Assembly: GCA_003599415.1 (NCBI GenBank)
Contig: QZKB01000019.1
Coordinates: 1 to 64,000 of the forward strand
Direction of reading: 5' to 3'
Length of the DNA: 64,000 bases
From: Ignavibacteriales bacterium
GTDB taxonomy: Bacteria; Bacteroidota; Ignavibacteria; Ignavibacteriales; SURF-24
Shown: positions 41,413 through 50,750 of the stretch, piece after piece
Layout: each line of letters opens with the position of its first letter
Numbering within the stretch: the first letter of the stretch is position 1
Position numbers and translations under genes: made by a program
Notes under the pieces: model-generated
The model's database searches: none
Told to the model about the DNA's origin: nothing
The model's input: the letters and a program-made list of their open reading frames with translations, nothing else

Positions 41413-43542
41413 CATTATCTTCGAGTCCGCCACGTAGCATCCCTCGCCTTTATCAAGAACTATTAAAGGATTAATATCCAGTTCCTGAATCTGCGGGCAT
41501 TCAACAGAAAGCTGGGAGATCCTTTGTATGCAAAGTTCAATGCTTTCAATGTCTCTTTCATTACGGTGTCTTGCTCCTGAAAGTAAAGGATAAGATTTTA
41601 TTTCCTTAATCATATCGGAAATTGAATCTCCTGTAACGGGTGCAATTCTGAAACTAATGTCTTTGAATACCTCTACAAAGATTCCGCCTAAGCCGAACAT
41701 TATTACTGGTCCAAAAGCAGGATCGCGTTTTAACCCGAGGATTACTTCTTCTCCGCCTTTAACCATTTTCTGAACGAAGATACCCTTTAAATGAGCTTCG
41801 GGATGAGTGCGTTTAATGTTTTCCAGTATATGACGGTAAGCATTCCCGGCGTCTTCACTGCTAATGATATTTAACCGAACGCCTCCGACATCAAATTTAT
41901 GAACGATATCATCCGAAATAACTTTCATTACCACCGGGTATCCGATAGAGTCTGCAATCTTAACTGCTTCTTCTGCAGAATTTGCAAGACCACCCGGCAG
42001 CATTGGCAGATTATAAGCTTTAAGAACTTTCTCTGCTTCCTCTTCGGGAAGATAATTTCTGCCGGCAGCTTTTGCTTCATCAAGAATTTTTTGTGCAGTA
42101 TAATTATCAACATCTTCAAACTGCTGAACACCAAGAATTCCAATTGCATTTCGCTCAAGCTGTTTTTTGAAACGGTAAACGCGTGCAAATGATTTACACA
42201 TATCTTCAGGAACCTGGTAATGCGGAATACTTCTCCTCTGCAGAATATCAATTCCAACGGCAACATCTGCTTCGCCCATAAATGAAGCAAAGATTGGTTT
42301 TGTATACTGACTTGAAATGTTTGCTACTTCCTCTGCGATTGTCTTAATATCCGTCATAGATTGAGGAGTTAGTATAACCATTACCCCGTCAACATTGGGG
42401 TCTTTAAGTGACGATGTGAGTGCAATGTTGTATCTGTCTGCGCGTGCATCACCAATAACATCAACAGGATTTTTGATGTTGGCGGTTTTAGGCAGACTCA
42501 TTTTAAATGCTTTGGTAGTTTCCTCAGAAAACTTTGCGAGCTGCAATCCTTCTTTAATTGCCTTGTCTGTAGTAAGAACTCCGGGTCCACCTGCATTAGT
42601 TATAATTGCTACTCTGTTACCGGCAGGTAATGGTTGGTAAGCAAAAGCAATTGCAAAGTTGAACATATCTTCGATAGTGTCACAGCGAATTATACCAGCC
42701 TGTGCAAAAGCAGCATCGCAGGCAGAATCACTTCCTGCCAATGAACCGGTATGTGAAGCCGCTGCTGAAGCTCCTTCACTTGTTCTCCCGGATTTTATTG
42801 CAAGCACAGGTTTGCCTGTTTCAGAAATTATTTCTTTAGCCACCTGCATTAAACCATGGGCATCACTTATCTCTTCAAGATAAATTAAAATTACTTTTGT
42901 CTTGGGATCATCTTTAAGGTAATAAAGAAGATCAATTTCATTTACATCTGCCTTGTTACCAAAGCTTACAAATTTAGAGAAGCCGATATGTTTCGCTCTT
43001 GCATAATCAAGAACTGCTGTACATAAAGCGCCGCTTTGAGAAATGAAGGCAATGTTTCCTTCATCGGGCATCTGTCTTGCGAATGATGCATTCATTCTGC
43101 ATTTGGGGTCTGTATTAATAACGCCAAGGCAATTTGGGCCAATAAATGAAATGCCGTATTTATCTGCTATTGCTTTGATCTGTTTCTCGCGTTCAACCCC
43201 GGCTCCGCCAACTTCTTTAAAGCCGGCAGATATAATTATCATTGATTTGATTCCCTTCTGACCGCACTGCTCCATTGCCATATGACAAACAGAGCTTGGA
43301 AAAACGAGAACTGCCATATCAACTTCATCGGGAATATCGAGAACGTACTTATAAGCTTTTATTCCCGATATAAATCTTTCACCGGGTGCAACCGGATAGA
43401 TTACTCCCTGGAAATCATCTTTTAAAATATTTACAAAAATATCACCGGGTACAGTACCTCTCACTTTGTTTGTGCCAACAACAGCAAGAGACTGAGGGTA
43501 AAAAATCCTGTCGATCTGATCTCTGGTTTTTCGTGGAGGCAT
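41407..43542 (-). CDS. ADP-forming acetate/acyl--CoA ligase, fused alpha-beta form
   Basis: A 711-residue fusion of the CoA-binding/ligase (alpha) and ATP-grasp (beta) parts of ADP-forming acyl-CoA synthetase, which makes ATP from acyl-CoA or activates acids. The N-terminal CoA-binding domain has SLAVVGTNKVRGTVPG. The phospho-histidine region is SAAASHTGSLAGSD, and the ATP-grasp domain (about 490-705) has YPVVMKVISDDIVHKFDVGGV and GREVILGLKRDPAFGPV-like sequence. ATG 43542 follows the acyl carrier protein stop by 2 bases and uses 'aaagg' inside it, so the pair is translationally coupled. A TTG two codons upstream is less likely. Confidence 0.92.
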   Translation of the reverse strand: MPPRKTRDQIDRIFYPQSLAVVGTNKVRGTVPGDIFVNILKDDFQGVIYPVAPGERFISGIKAYKYVLDIPDEVDMAVLVFPSSVCHMAMEQCGQKGIKSMIIISAGFKEVGGAGVEREKQIKAIADKYGISFIGPNCLGVINTDPKCRMNASFARQMPDEGNIAFISQSGALCTAVLDYARAKHIGFSKFVSFGNKADVNEIDLLYYLKDDPKTKVILIYLEEISDAHGLMQVAKEIISETGKPVLAIKSGRTSEGASAAASHTGSLAGSDSACDAAFAQAGIIRCDTIEDMFNFAIAFAYQPLPAGNRVAIITNAGGPGVLTTDKAIKEGLQLAKFSEETTKAFKMSLPKTANIKNPVDVIGDARADRYNIALTSSLKDPNVDGVMVILTPQSMTDIKTIAEEVANISSQYTKPIFASFMGEADVAVGIDILQRRSIPHYQVPEDMCKSFARVYRFKKQLERNAIGILGVQQFEDVDNYTAQKILDEAKAAGRNYLPEEEAEKVLKAYNLPMLPGGLANSAEEAVKIADSIGYPVVMKVISDDIVHKFDVGGVRLNIISSEDAGNAYRHILENIKRTHPEAHLKGIFVQKMVKGGEEVILGLKRDPAFGPVIMFGLGGIFVEVFKDISFRIAPVTGDSISDMIKEIKSYPLLSGARHRNERDIESIELCIQRISQLSVECPQIQELDINPLIVLDKGEGCYVADSKIML

Positions 43543-43544
43543 AA

Positions 43545-43796
43545 TCAAACCTTTGCGTCAATTAAAGATTTAATGTAATCAACAGCATCGGCAACGTTTT
43601 GTACTTCAAGGGATTTGTCTTCATCCATCTCAATATCAAATTCTTCTTCAAACCCGGCTATAAGCTGAAGGCTTTGCATTGAATCTGCTCCAAGGTCGAA
43701 TATGAAATTTGCTCCGGGTGATATTGTTTCAACATTTTTTTTAAGAACCGCTGCAATAACTTTTTTTACTTTTGCTTCAACTTCTACTCGTTCCAT
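43545..43796 (-). CDS. Acyl carrier protein
   Basis: An 83-residue acidic carrier protein. The phosphopantetheine attachment serine is S39 in FDLGADSMQSLQLIAGFEEEF, a variant of the usual DSLD/E motif with DSMQ. It is directly upstream of, and coupled to, an ADP-forming acyl-CoA ligase and not in a fatty-acid synthesis cluster, which suggests a dedicated carrier rather than the housekeeping AcpP. Good ribosome-binding site ('taggagt'). The 171-base gap to the divergent gene at 43968 likely holds both promoters. Confidence 0.92.
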   Translation of the reverse strand: MERVEVEAKVKKVIAAVLKKNVETISPGANFIFDLGADSMQSLQLIAGFEEEFDIEMDEDKSLEVQNVADAVDYIKSLIDAKV

Positions 43797-43967
43797 TAAG
43801 CTACTCCTATTGATTTGATAAAAATGATGGGTATTTAGTTCGCGATATCTCGAAAAATTTTATTAAAGTCAAGACTGGTTTGAAATATTTTTATAAAAAT
43901 TTTATTCCTTTCTGAATAAAAAATTTTTTGGTAGTTTCAAAAACAAAATATTTAATGTTGCGCAGAT

Positions 43968-46478
43968 ATGAATCAGTTATTTCAAAAAATCTCTTTGTTA
44001 ATTGTACTTGTTCTTTTAACATTCAATAGTAGTTCTTCTCAAACATTGCCTAAGTTGTATATAAACGAATTTATGGCGTCCAATTCCAATTCATTTTATG
44101 ATTATGATTTCGGCGAGTATTCAGATTGGATTGAAATTTATAATGCCGAGTCTTATTCGGTTGACCTAAACGGTTATTACCTTTCGGATAAAATATCGGA
44201 GCCGGCAAAATGGAAATTTACTTCAAGGTTTGTAATTCCTCCTCATCGTTATGTTATTGTGTGGGCAGATGAAAAAGATTCCGCCAATCATACAAATTTT
44301 AAACTATCAAAAGAGGAAGATGCCGTTATCTTATCAGATAATATGCTTCGCGAAGTTGACAAGATTGAATACAAGGATATGGAAGAAGATATTTCTTACG
44401 GAAGATTCCCAGATGGCAGCACATTATTCAATTATTTTGTTCTCCCAACTCCCGAAAGTAAAAATACCGATGGCTCATTGGAGATATTGTCCAAACCAAA
44501 ATTTTCAATGAAGAGCGGTTTTTATACGGGGACGCAGTTTCTTGAATTAACAAGCGATAATCCATTGGCAACTATCAATTACACACTTGATGGCTCGGTT
44601 CCGACGGATACTTCATTGGTTTATTCACAACCGATCGAGTTGACTAAGACAACGGTAGTAAGAGCCATATCAACTAAAACAGACTGCATTTACAGTGATG
44701 TAAAAACAAACTCGTATTTCATAAATGAATCAACAACACTTCCGGTAGTTTCAATTGCGACGGATCCTAAAAACTTTTTTAATGATCAAACAGGAATTTA
44801 TGTCGTTGGAACAAATGGAATAACCGGATACTGTAGCGATACAAAGAAAAACTGGAACCAGGATTGGGAAAGACCAATTAGTCTTGAGCTATTTGAAAAT
44901 GACGGTTCGCGCGCATTCCAGATAGATGCCGGTGTAAAAATAGGCGGCGGCTGTACAAGAAAATATGATCAAAAACCTTTGGCTGTTTATGCAAGAAGCA
45001 AGTACGGCGACAGCAAGATTAAATATCAGATTTTTAAAGATAAACCAATCCAAAGTCTTAATAATATTTTATTAAGAAATACAGGGCAGGACTGGTACAG
45101 AACTTTAATTAGAGATGGTTTGATGCATAGTATTGTTAAGGGCAGAATGGATATTGATTTGCAGGCATACAGACCTTCGATAGTTTTTCTTAATGGTGAA
45201 TACTGGGGAATTCATGACATACGGGAAAAACATAATGAGCATTATATAGAAGCGAACCATGGTATTGATGATGACAGTGTTGATCTGGTGGTTGGTAATG
45301 CAGAAGTGAAAGAGGGAAGTGCGGGTGACTATACTGCTTTAATTAATTATTTGAAGTCAAACAATGTCCAGTCATCTCCTGTATATGAATATGTGAAGAC
45401 AAAGATTGATATTGACGAGTACATAAATTATTTCATTGCAGAAGTATTTTACGGTAACTACGACTGGCCGGCAAATAATATTAAATACTGGAAGCCGCAG
45501 ACTGCCGGTGGTAAATGGCGCTGGATTCTGTTTGATACCGACCTTGGTTTTGGTGCTCATGGCTCAAGTCCGTATAATGCAAACAACCTTGAGATGTGTA
45601 CATCACCTACGCCGACATATTATGCTAATCCGACATGGTCAACTTATCTTTTCCGGACAATGCTTACCAATGTTGAATTTCATAATGAATTTTCACAGAG
45701 GATGATGGCTCACTTAAATACCACATTTAAAACAGAGCGCTTGAAATATTTTATCGATAGCATTAAGACAATTGTTGAGTCAGAAATTCCAAGGCATAAA
45801 CAAAGATGGGAAAAATCGCTTTCATTCTTTCCAACCTGGCAGGAAGGGCTTAATGTCTTATATGAATTTGCAGAAAAGAGAGCTCCTTATGTCATTAAAT
45901 TCATGCGTGAAAGATTTGGTTTTTCAGGAGAAGCAAACCTTGCTTTGAATATTGAAGGAAAAGGAAAAGTATATTTCAACGGGGTTGAGTGCGACAACAA
46001 TAATTTTTCCGGTTCATTCTTTAAAAATATTCCTTTAAAGTTAATCGCTGTTCCGGATTCAGGATATTCTTTCAGCGGATGGAGCGGTATAATAAATTCA
46101 ACACAAGATACGACCGAAATTGTATTGACAAGCGATTCACAGCTTACAGCTTTATTTGAAGTTGCCACAGGAGTTGAAGAGGAAAACATTGTTAATACTT
46201 TTAAACTTGAACAGAATTATCCTAATCCGTTTAATCCAACAACCCAAATAAAATTTACATTACCAAATGTAGAGACGTCATATATGACGTCTCTACGAAT
46301 ATACAATATTCTTGGTAAAGAAATAGTAACCTTGATAAACAAGGAATTATCTGCAGGCACATATGATGTTGAATTTTCTGCCACCAGCGCAGGCAGCAAT
46401 CTTTCAAGCGGAATATATTTTTATCAATTGCGCGCCGGAGATTTTGTTTCCACCAAAAAGATGTTGATGATTAAATGA
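43968..46478 (+). CDS. Secreted CotH-kinase/lamin-tail protein with T9SS type A sorting domain
   Basis: An 836-residue exported protein with signal MNQLFQKISLLIVLVLLTFNSSSSQ. A lamin-tail domain (about 27-140) has LYINEFMASNSNSFYDYD and 'DWIEIYN...LNGYYLSD'. A chitobiase-like beta-sandwich (about 168-250) has TINYTLDGSVPTDTS. The CotH kinase-like domain (about 255-640) has GEYWGIHDIREKHNE and WRWILFDTDLGFG. An InlB-B-like repeat follows (LIAVPDSGYSFSGWSG), and the sorting domain starts with NYPNPFNPTT near 750. CotH relatives phosphorylate secreted proteins. A 28-bp palindrome is inserted in frame in the sorting domain. Confidence 0.92.
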   Translation: MNQLFQKISLLIVLVLLTFNSSSSQTLPKLYINEFMASNSNSFYDYDFGEYSDWIEIYNAESYSVDLNGYYLSDKISEPAKWKFTSRFVIPPHRYVIVWADEKDSANHTNFKLSKEEDAVILSDNMLREVDKIEYKDMEEDISYGRFPDGSTLFNYFVLPTPESKNTDGSLEILSKPKFSMKSGFYTGTQFLELTSDNPLATINYTLDGSVPTDTSLVYSQPIELTKTTVVRAISTKTDCIYSDVKTNSYFINESTTLPVVSIATDPKNFFNDQTGIYVVGTNGITGYCSDTKKNWNQDWERPISLELFENDGSRAFQIDAGVKIGGGCTRKYDQKPLAVYARSKYGDSKIKYQIFKDKPIQSLNNILLRNTGQDWYRTLIRDGLMHSIVKGRMDIDLQAYRPSIVFLNGEYWGIHDIREKHNEHYIEANHGIDDDSVDLVVGNAEVKEGSAGDYTALINYLKSNNVQSSPVYEYVKTKIDIDEYINYFIAEVFYGNYDWPANNIKYWKPQTAGGKWRWILFDTDLGFGAHGSSPYNANNLEMCTSPTPTYYANPTWSTYLFRTMLTNVEFHNEFSQRMMAHLNTTFKTERLKYFIDSIKTIVESEIPRHKQRWEKSLSFFPTWQEGLNVLYEFAEKRAPYVIKFMRERFGFSGEANLALNIEGKGKVYFNGVECDNNNFSGSFFKNIPLKLIAVPDSGYSFSGWSGIINSTQDTTEIVLTSDSQLTALFEVATGVEEENIVNTFKLEQNYPNPFNPTTQIKFTLPNVETSYMTSLRIYNILGKEIVTLINKELSAGTYDVEFSATSAGSNLSSGIYFYQLRAGDFVSTKKMLMIK
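46269..46296. repeat. Perfect 28-bp palindrome inside the T9SS sorting domain
   Basis: GTAGAGACGTCATA (46269-46282) is immediately followed by its exact reverse complement (46283-46296). It is in frame and encodes VETSYMTSLR, at the same loop as the element in the M28 gene (35321-35374). Confidence 0.9.
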
Positions 46479-46497
46479 TCCAAAGATCATTTAATCA
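46468..46497. repeat. Perfect 13-bp inverted repeat across the CotH gene stop codon
   Basis: TGATTAAATGATC (46468-46480), loop CAAA, GATCATTTAATCA (46485-46497). The TGA stop (46476-46478) is inside the left arm. No T-run follows. It may be a terminator-like or mRNA-stabilising hairpin. Confidence 0.75.
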
Positions 46498-46575
46498 GAA
46501 ACCCCGTTTGCAGGATTGATGATAAAGTGAGAATAATGCTTTTATCAGAAATCCATTTATAAAAATCATTTTTCG

Positions 46576-46602
46576 CAGAGACGTTCCGCCAGAACGTCAC
46601 TG
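46576..46602. repeat. Second, decayed copy of the GAGACGT palindrome
   Basis: CAGAGACGTTC (46576-46586) and GAACGTCACTG (46592-46602), complementary at 9 of 11 positions, share 'AGAGACGT' with 46269-46296. It lies in the 399-base gene-free stretch 46479-46877; the remainder shows nothing else beyond AT-rich promoter-like sequence. Confidence 0.6.
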
Positions 46603-46877
46603 TTGGTATTCAACCTGAATGTATCCTCATAGAACTGCAGAACTATTAATTTGTTTTTCGGTTTTAAAATTTCAACTTTAATAAAATTGTATTGAAATTA
46701 ATACACTAAACTATTTTTTAGTTACGCCGATAATTCTATAGAACCAAAATGATTAACCATTCTGAATATCCTATACACCTAAAAAATTCTGAAATGGAAA
46801 GAGTGCTTATAAGCACAGTTTTATTAGTAAAAATTTGTTTTAATTAATTAGCAGGAGAAATAAACAGGAATAAGTCA

Positions 46878-47594
46878 ATGAAAAAGTTAACCATAGATTC
46901 ATTCATATCGGCAGCTGATGACTTTGAAAAAAGTCAGTACAAACTGCTTGGAGCATTAAAAGATTATTCATCATTGCTGCATAAGAACAAAGTATATCCC
47001 GCACTATCTGATCTTATTGAATTAGAAGAAATACTTGGCGGTATTGTTAAAGAAAGAGATCAGATGGAAAAAGTTTTTCCGACACTTGTTAACAATAAGA
47101 TACTTATTAATAACAGTACCGGGAGTGAGGAGATTAACGTAACCCCGGGAAACATTGACCAGGTTTTTGAATTTATTAACTGGGCGTATCCCAAAATCCA
47201 GGAAGCGGTTAACGAAGGTAAGGCATTATATAGCTTTGTCAAAGAAAATCTTTTAATTGAAGAAATCGGCATTGTGCCGTTATATAAGAATGAAGGTTAT
47301 TTTTTCATTACTAATCATAGCAATAACACTTTTAATATTTACAGATTCGAAATTCCTTTTATTGCTTACGAAAGCGACGAATGTCCTGCAATGAAGATAG
47401 AGCTTGTAAAATCATATGAAAATTATGAAGTAATAAGCGGTGATGATCACGATTTAAAAATCAGTCTTGCGAAAGGGAATAACAATCTTCCTAACCCGGC
47501 TGCATTTAAATTGGAGTGCGAACTTGATTTCCCGTTTGAAGAAACTATACTTCCGATTGCAAAAAGATTATTGGCAAAAAAATTAGCAGCATAG
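46878..47594 (+). CDS. Uncharacterised cytosolic protein
   Basis: A 238-residue protein not recognised as any family. The N-terminal 120 residues look helical (FISAADDFEKSQYKLLGALKDYSSLLHKN; EFINWAYPKIQEAVNEGKALYSFVKENL). The C-terminal half is beta-rich (GIVPLYKNEGYFFITNHSNNTFNIYRFEI) and closes with a helix (PIAKRLLAKKLAA). There is no signal peptide or membrane segment. Ribosome-binding 'caggag' lies somewhat upstream. It stands alone between a T9SS gene and a convergent peptidase gene. Confidence 0.75.
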   Translation: MKKLTIDSFISAADDFEKSQYKLLGALKDYSSLLHKNKVYPALSDLIELEEILGGIVKERDQMEKVFPTLVNNKILINNSTGSEEINVTPGNIDQVFEFINWAYPKIQEAVNEGKALYSFVKENLLIEEIGIVPLYKNEGYFFITNHSNNTFNIYRFEIPFIAYESDECPAMKIELVKSYENYEVISGDDHDLKISLAKGNNNLPNPAAFKLECELDFPFEETILPIAKRLLAKKLAA

Positions 47595-47619
47595 TACATC
47601 AAAAAATACAACCTCAAAT

Positions 47620-47672
47620 AAAAGATTCCGCAGACTTTCCTTTTCAGGAAACAATTTGCGGAATCTTTTTTA
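47620..47672. terminator. Bidirectional terminator
   Basis: Long stem AAAAGATTCCGCA (47620-47632) and TGCGGAATCTTTT (47657-47669), with an inner TCC/GGA pairing and A/T runs at both ends. It serves the converging genes ending at 47594 and 47681. Confidence 0.88.
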
Positions 47673-47680
47673 TTCAGTCT

Positions 47681-50416
47681 TTAATTAATCAGGTTGCCGT
47701 CCGTATCAATATATTTTAATTCGTAACCCAATTCTTTTATCGGTCCTTCTATTTTTGTTTTATCTCCTACAACAACCCAAATTAAATTATCAGGATGCAG
47801 AATTTTTTTTGCGGCTTTGGAAAGATCATCAAGGCTAAGGTTTTTAACTTTATCCACATATTTATCAAAGTAATTATCCGGCAGGTTATACATGATTAAT
47901 TGAGAAAGTGAACCGCCGATAGCGCCCATTGTTTCCCACGAACCGGGCAACCTTAAAGTCTGATTAAGCTTTACCTTATTTAATTCATCTTCAGTAGGAG
48001 GATTATTTCCAATAATTCCGGTTAGCTCTTTGTAAATTTCCTGCATGGATTCTTTTGTTTTGTCAGATTGAATCAAAGCATAAACCATAAAAGGACGCTG
48101 AGCTTTGGTACCTGAAATCATTGAGCGTGAACCATATGACCAGTGTTTATTCTCCCGGAGATTCATATTAATTCTTGATGTAAATGAACCGCCTAAAAGA
48201 TTATTCATGGATTGAATCTCAATATCATCGCCATCGGATACCGGTGAAGCAATATTACCGGCAAAAATAATTGATTGCGGCGCTTCCGGTTTATCTAGCA
48301 AATAAACTACCGGTTTATTATTCAGTTTTACATTTGCAATATTCTTTTTCGGAACATCACCGCTTTTCCAATCCTTAAATAATTTTTCTAATTTGGATTT
48401 TACTTCATCAAGTGAAATATCACCGACAACAACCAAAGTGGTGTTATTTGGTTTGAACCAGGTTTTATGGAAATCCTGGAGAGCTTTTACTGTTATATCA
48501 TTTGTGGTTTTTTCGTAACCGGTTCCGCTGAATGGAATGCCATAAGCATGTTCCTTACCATAAAGTATAACCGGGAATACTCTCATTCCCATTGAAGCAG
48601 GGTTTACCTTTTCTCTTTGAATCTGTGCAATGTTATCCTTCTTTAATCTGTCCAGTTCTTTTTCCGGGAAAGAAGGATTCAATATTACATCTGCCCAAAG
48701 CTCAAGAGATTTATCTAAGTTTTGTTTTAACGATGAAAGATAAACATTGCATAAATCTAATGATGATGAAGTGCTTAACTGAGCGCCAAGCTTAAGCAAA
48801 GCTTCACTAATCTGAAGAGCATCTTTAGTCTTTGTTCCTTCGTCCATCATATTTAGAGTCATGTTTGCAACTCCCGGTGCAGCAAACTGATCGGCTGCGT
48901 AACCTGCATCAACAAGCAGAGAAAAATTTACGACAGGAATTGAAGGTACCTTTGATAACATTATCTTTAAACCATTTGAAAGAGTTGCTTTTTCTATTTT
49001 AGGAAATTTTGCGTCCGGAGGTGTAGTAGTTTCCGGGAGCTTGGTTCTATCTGCACTTTCTGTAGAAGCCTTAAACTGGGGATAAGGTTTAATCTCAATT
49101 ATAAAATCTCCATCACTCAACCATTTAACAGCAGCATTTTGTAAATCTTTTGCTGTTGCATTCTTAACAATTTCAAGTGTTTTTTTATAGTAGTCAGGTG
49201 TTCCACCATATACTTCATTCTGTGCAAGGATATCTGACTTGCCGCCAAATCCGCCAATTCTCTCAATGCCTCTTACAAAATTTGCTATGTACTGAGTTTT
49301 AATTCGTTCAAGCTCACTTTCGGTAGGCCCGTCTTTAAGAAATTTAGCTAATTCCTCTTGAGCTGCTTTTTCAACTTTAGCAGGATCTTCACCTTGCTTA
49401 ACCATAAGGTCAAAATAAAACTGACCGCCGATTTCACTTAAACCTGTGAAAGCGCCCGCATTGGTAGCAATCTGCTCATCATATACAAGTCGTTTATACA
49501 GTCTTGATGTTTTACCCTGTGAGAGAACATCACTCACTAGATCAAGATAAATTGCTTCGGTATTTCCCCATTCGGGTATGTTCCAGATTTTCATAATTCG
49601 TTCCTGCGGAACACGATCCTGAACAATCATTCTTTTTGAACCGCTCATCTTTGCAACGTTCGATTCATATTTTGAAATTGGAGGTCCGGGTGGAATATCC
49701 CCGAAATACTTTTTAACTTTTTCCAGAGCATCCTCTGCGGTTATATCACCTGCAACAACAAGAACGGCATTGTTAGGTCCATAATAAGTTTTAAACCATT
49801 CATGAACATCAGATAATTTTGCGGAATCGAGATCTTCCATTTCACCTATAACCGTCCATGAATACGGATGACCTTTAGGATAACAGTTAGCAGGAATTAA
49901 ATCCCACGCAACAGAGTAGGGTTGATTCTGACCCTGCCGTTTTTCGTTCTGAACTACACCGCGTTGTTCATCAAGTTTATCCTGTGTAATTGCACCAATA
50001 AGATGACCCATCCTGTCGGATTCCATCCAAAGGGCAAGATCAACTGCTGAAGTAGGAACGTTCTGAAAGTAATTAGTTCTGTCTTCACTGGTAGTTCCAT
50101 TCAGGTCTGTTGCACCAACTCTTTCCAGTGCCTGGAAATAATCGTTGTTATAATTTTCACTTCCGTTAAACATTAGATGTTCAAAGAGATGTGCGAAACC
50201 GGTTTTTCCAGCTTTTTCATTTTTAGAGCCCACGTGATACCAGATATTAACCGCTACAATCGGGGCTTTATGATCTTCGTGGACAATTAATGTCAGACCG
50301 TTGTCTAAAATGAATTTCTGAAAAGGTATTTCAATTTCATCAATTTTTTGTGCAAAGGTCGCCTTAAATGAGAAAATAAAAAGTACAAGAAAAATTCGGG
50401 AAAGCATTTTTTTCAT
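47681..50416 (-). CDS. Secreted M16-family zinc peptidase, two-unit form
   Basis: A 911-residue exported metallopeptidase with signal peptide MKKMLSRIFLVLFIFSFKATFAQ. The first M16 unit is active in sequence: HLFEH at 76-80 (inverted zinc motif HxxEH) and the downstream glutamate in QRGVVQNEKRQ. The second unit (about 455-900) lacks HxxEH; the matching place reads PGVANMTLNMMDEGT, so it is probably a structural partner half, as in other fused M16 enzymes. ATG 50416 is preceded by 'ggag' 5 bases away; a GTG two codons upstream is less likely. Likely periplasmic or outer-membrane-associated. Confidence 0.93.
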   Translation of the reverse strand: MKKMLSRIFLVLFIFSFKATFAQKIDEIEIPFQKFILDNGLTLIVHEDHKAPIVAVNIWYHVGSKNEKAGKTGFAHLFEHLMFNGSENYNNDYFQALERVGATDLNGTTSEDRTNYFQNVPTSAVDLALWMESDRMGHLIGAITQDKLDEQRGVVQNEKRQGQNQPYSVAWDLIPANCYPKGHPYSWTVIGEMEDLDSAKLSDVHEWFKTYYGPNNAVLVVAGDITAEDALEKVKKYFGDIPPGPPISKYESNVAKMSGSKRMIVQDRVPQERIMKIWNIPEWGNTEAIYLDLVSDVLSQGKTSRLYKRLVYDEQIATNAGAFTGLSEIGGQFYFDLMVKQGEDPAKVEKAAQEELAKFLKDGPTESELERIKTQYIANFVRGIERIGGFGGKSDILAQNEVYGGTPDYYKKTLEIVKNATAKDLQNAAVKWLSDGDFIIEIKPYPQFKASTESADRTKLPETTTPPDAKFPKIEKATLSNGLKIMLSKVPSIPVVNFSLLVDAGYAADQFAAPGVANMTLNMMDEGTKTKDALQISEALLKLGAQLSTSSSLDLCNVYLSSLKQNLDKSLELWADVILNPSFPEKELDRLKKDNIAQIQREKVNPASMGMRVFPVILYGKEHAYGIPFSGTGYEKTTNDITVKALQDFHKTWFKPNNTTLVVVGDISLDEVKSKLEKLFKDWKSGDVPKKNIANVKLNNKPVVYLLDKPEAPQSIIFAGNIASPVSDGDDIEIQSMNNLLGGSFTSRINMNLRENKHWSYGSRSMISGTKAQRPFMVYALIQSDKTKESMQEIYKELTGIIGNNPPTEDELNKVKLNQTLRLPGSWETMGAIGGSLSQLIMYNLPDNYFDKYVDKVKNLSLDDLSKAAKKILHPDNLIWVVVGDKTKIEGPIKELGYELKYIDTDGNLIN

Positions 50417-50750
50417 AATCACTCCATAAATTTTACATTTATATTTAAGAAAAATATATCTAAAATACTTCTAAAAAAACAGGATTGCAGTGCCTTCTCT
50501 TGTCTGTCTAATATATCTATTAAAAGTACTTTAATAAAATGGTTATTACCTCAATACAAGGAAACAGAGAGGGATTGATTATAAAAATGAAAATACCCTA
50601 TTCAAAAAATTCCTGCTTAAATTTATTTTCCGCTTTTGACTTTATTTTAGAGAAATGCCTCTACTGATTTAAATTCTGATGGAATAAATTTATACTATGC
50701 AGTTATGAAATATTTTAATAATTTCTCTTTTGATAAAATTGGGTTTATAT

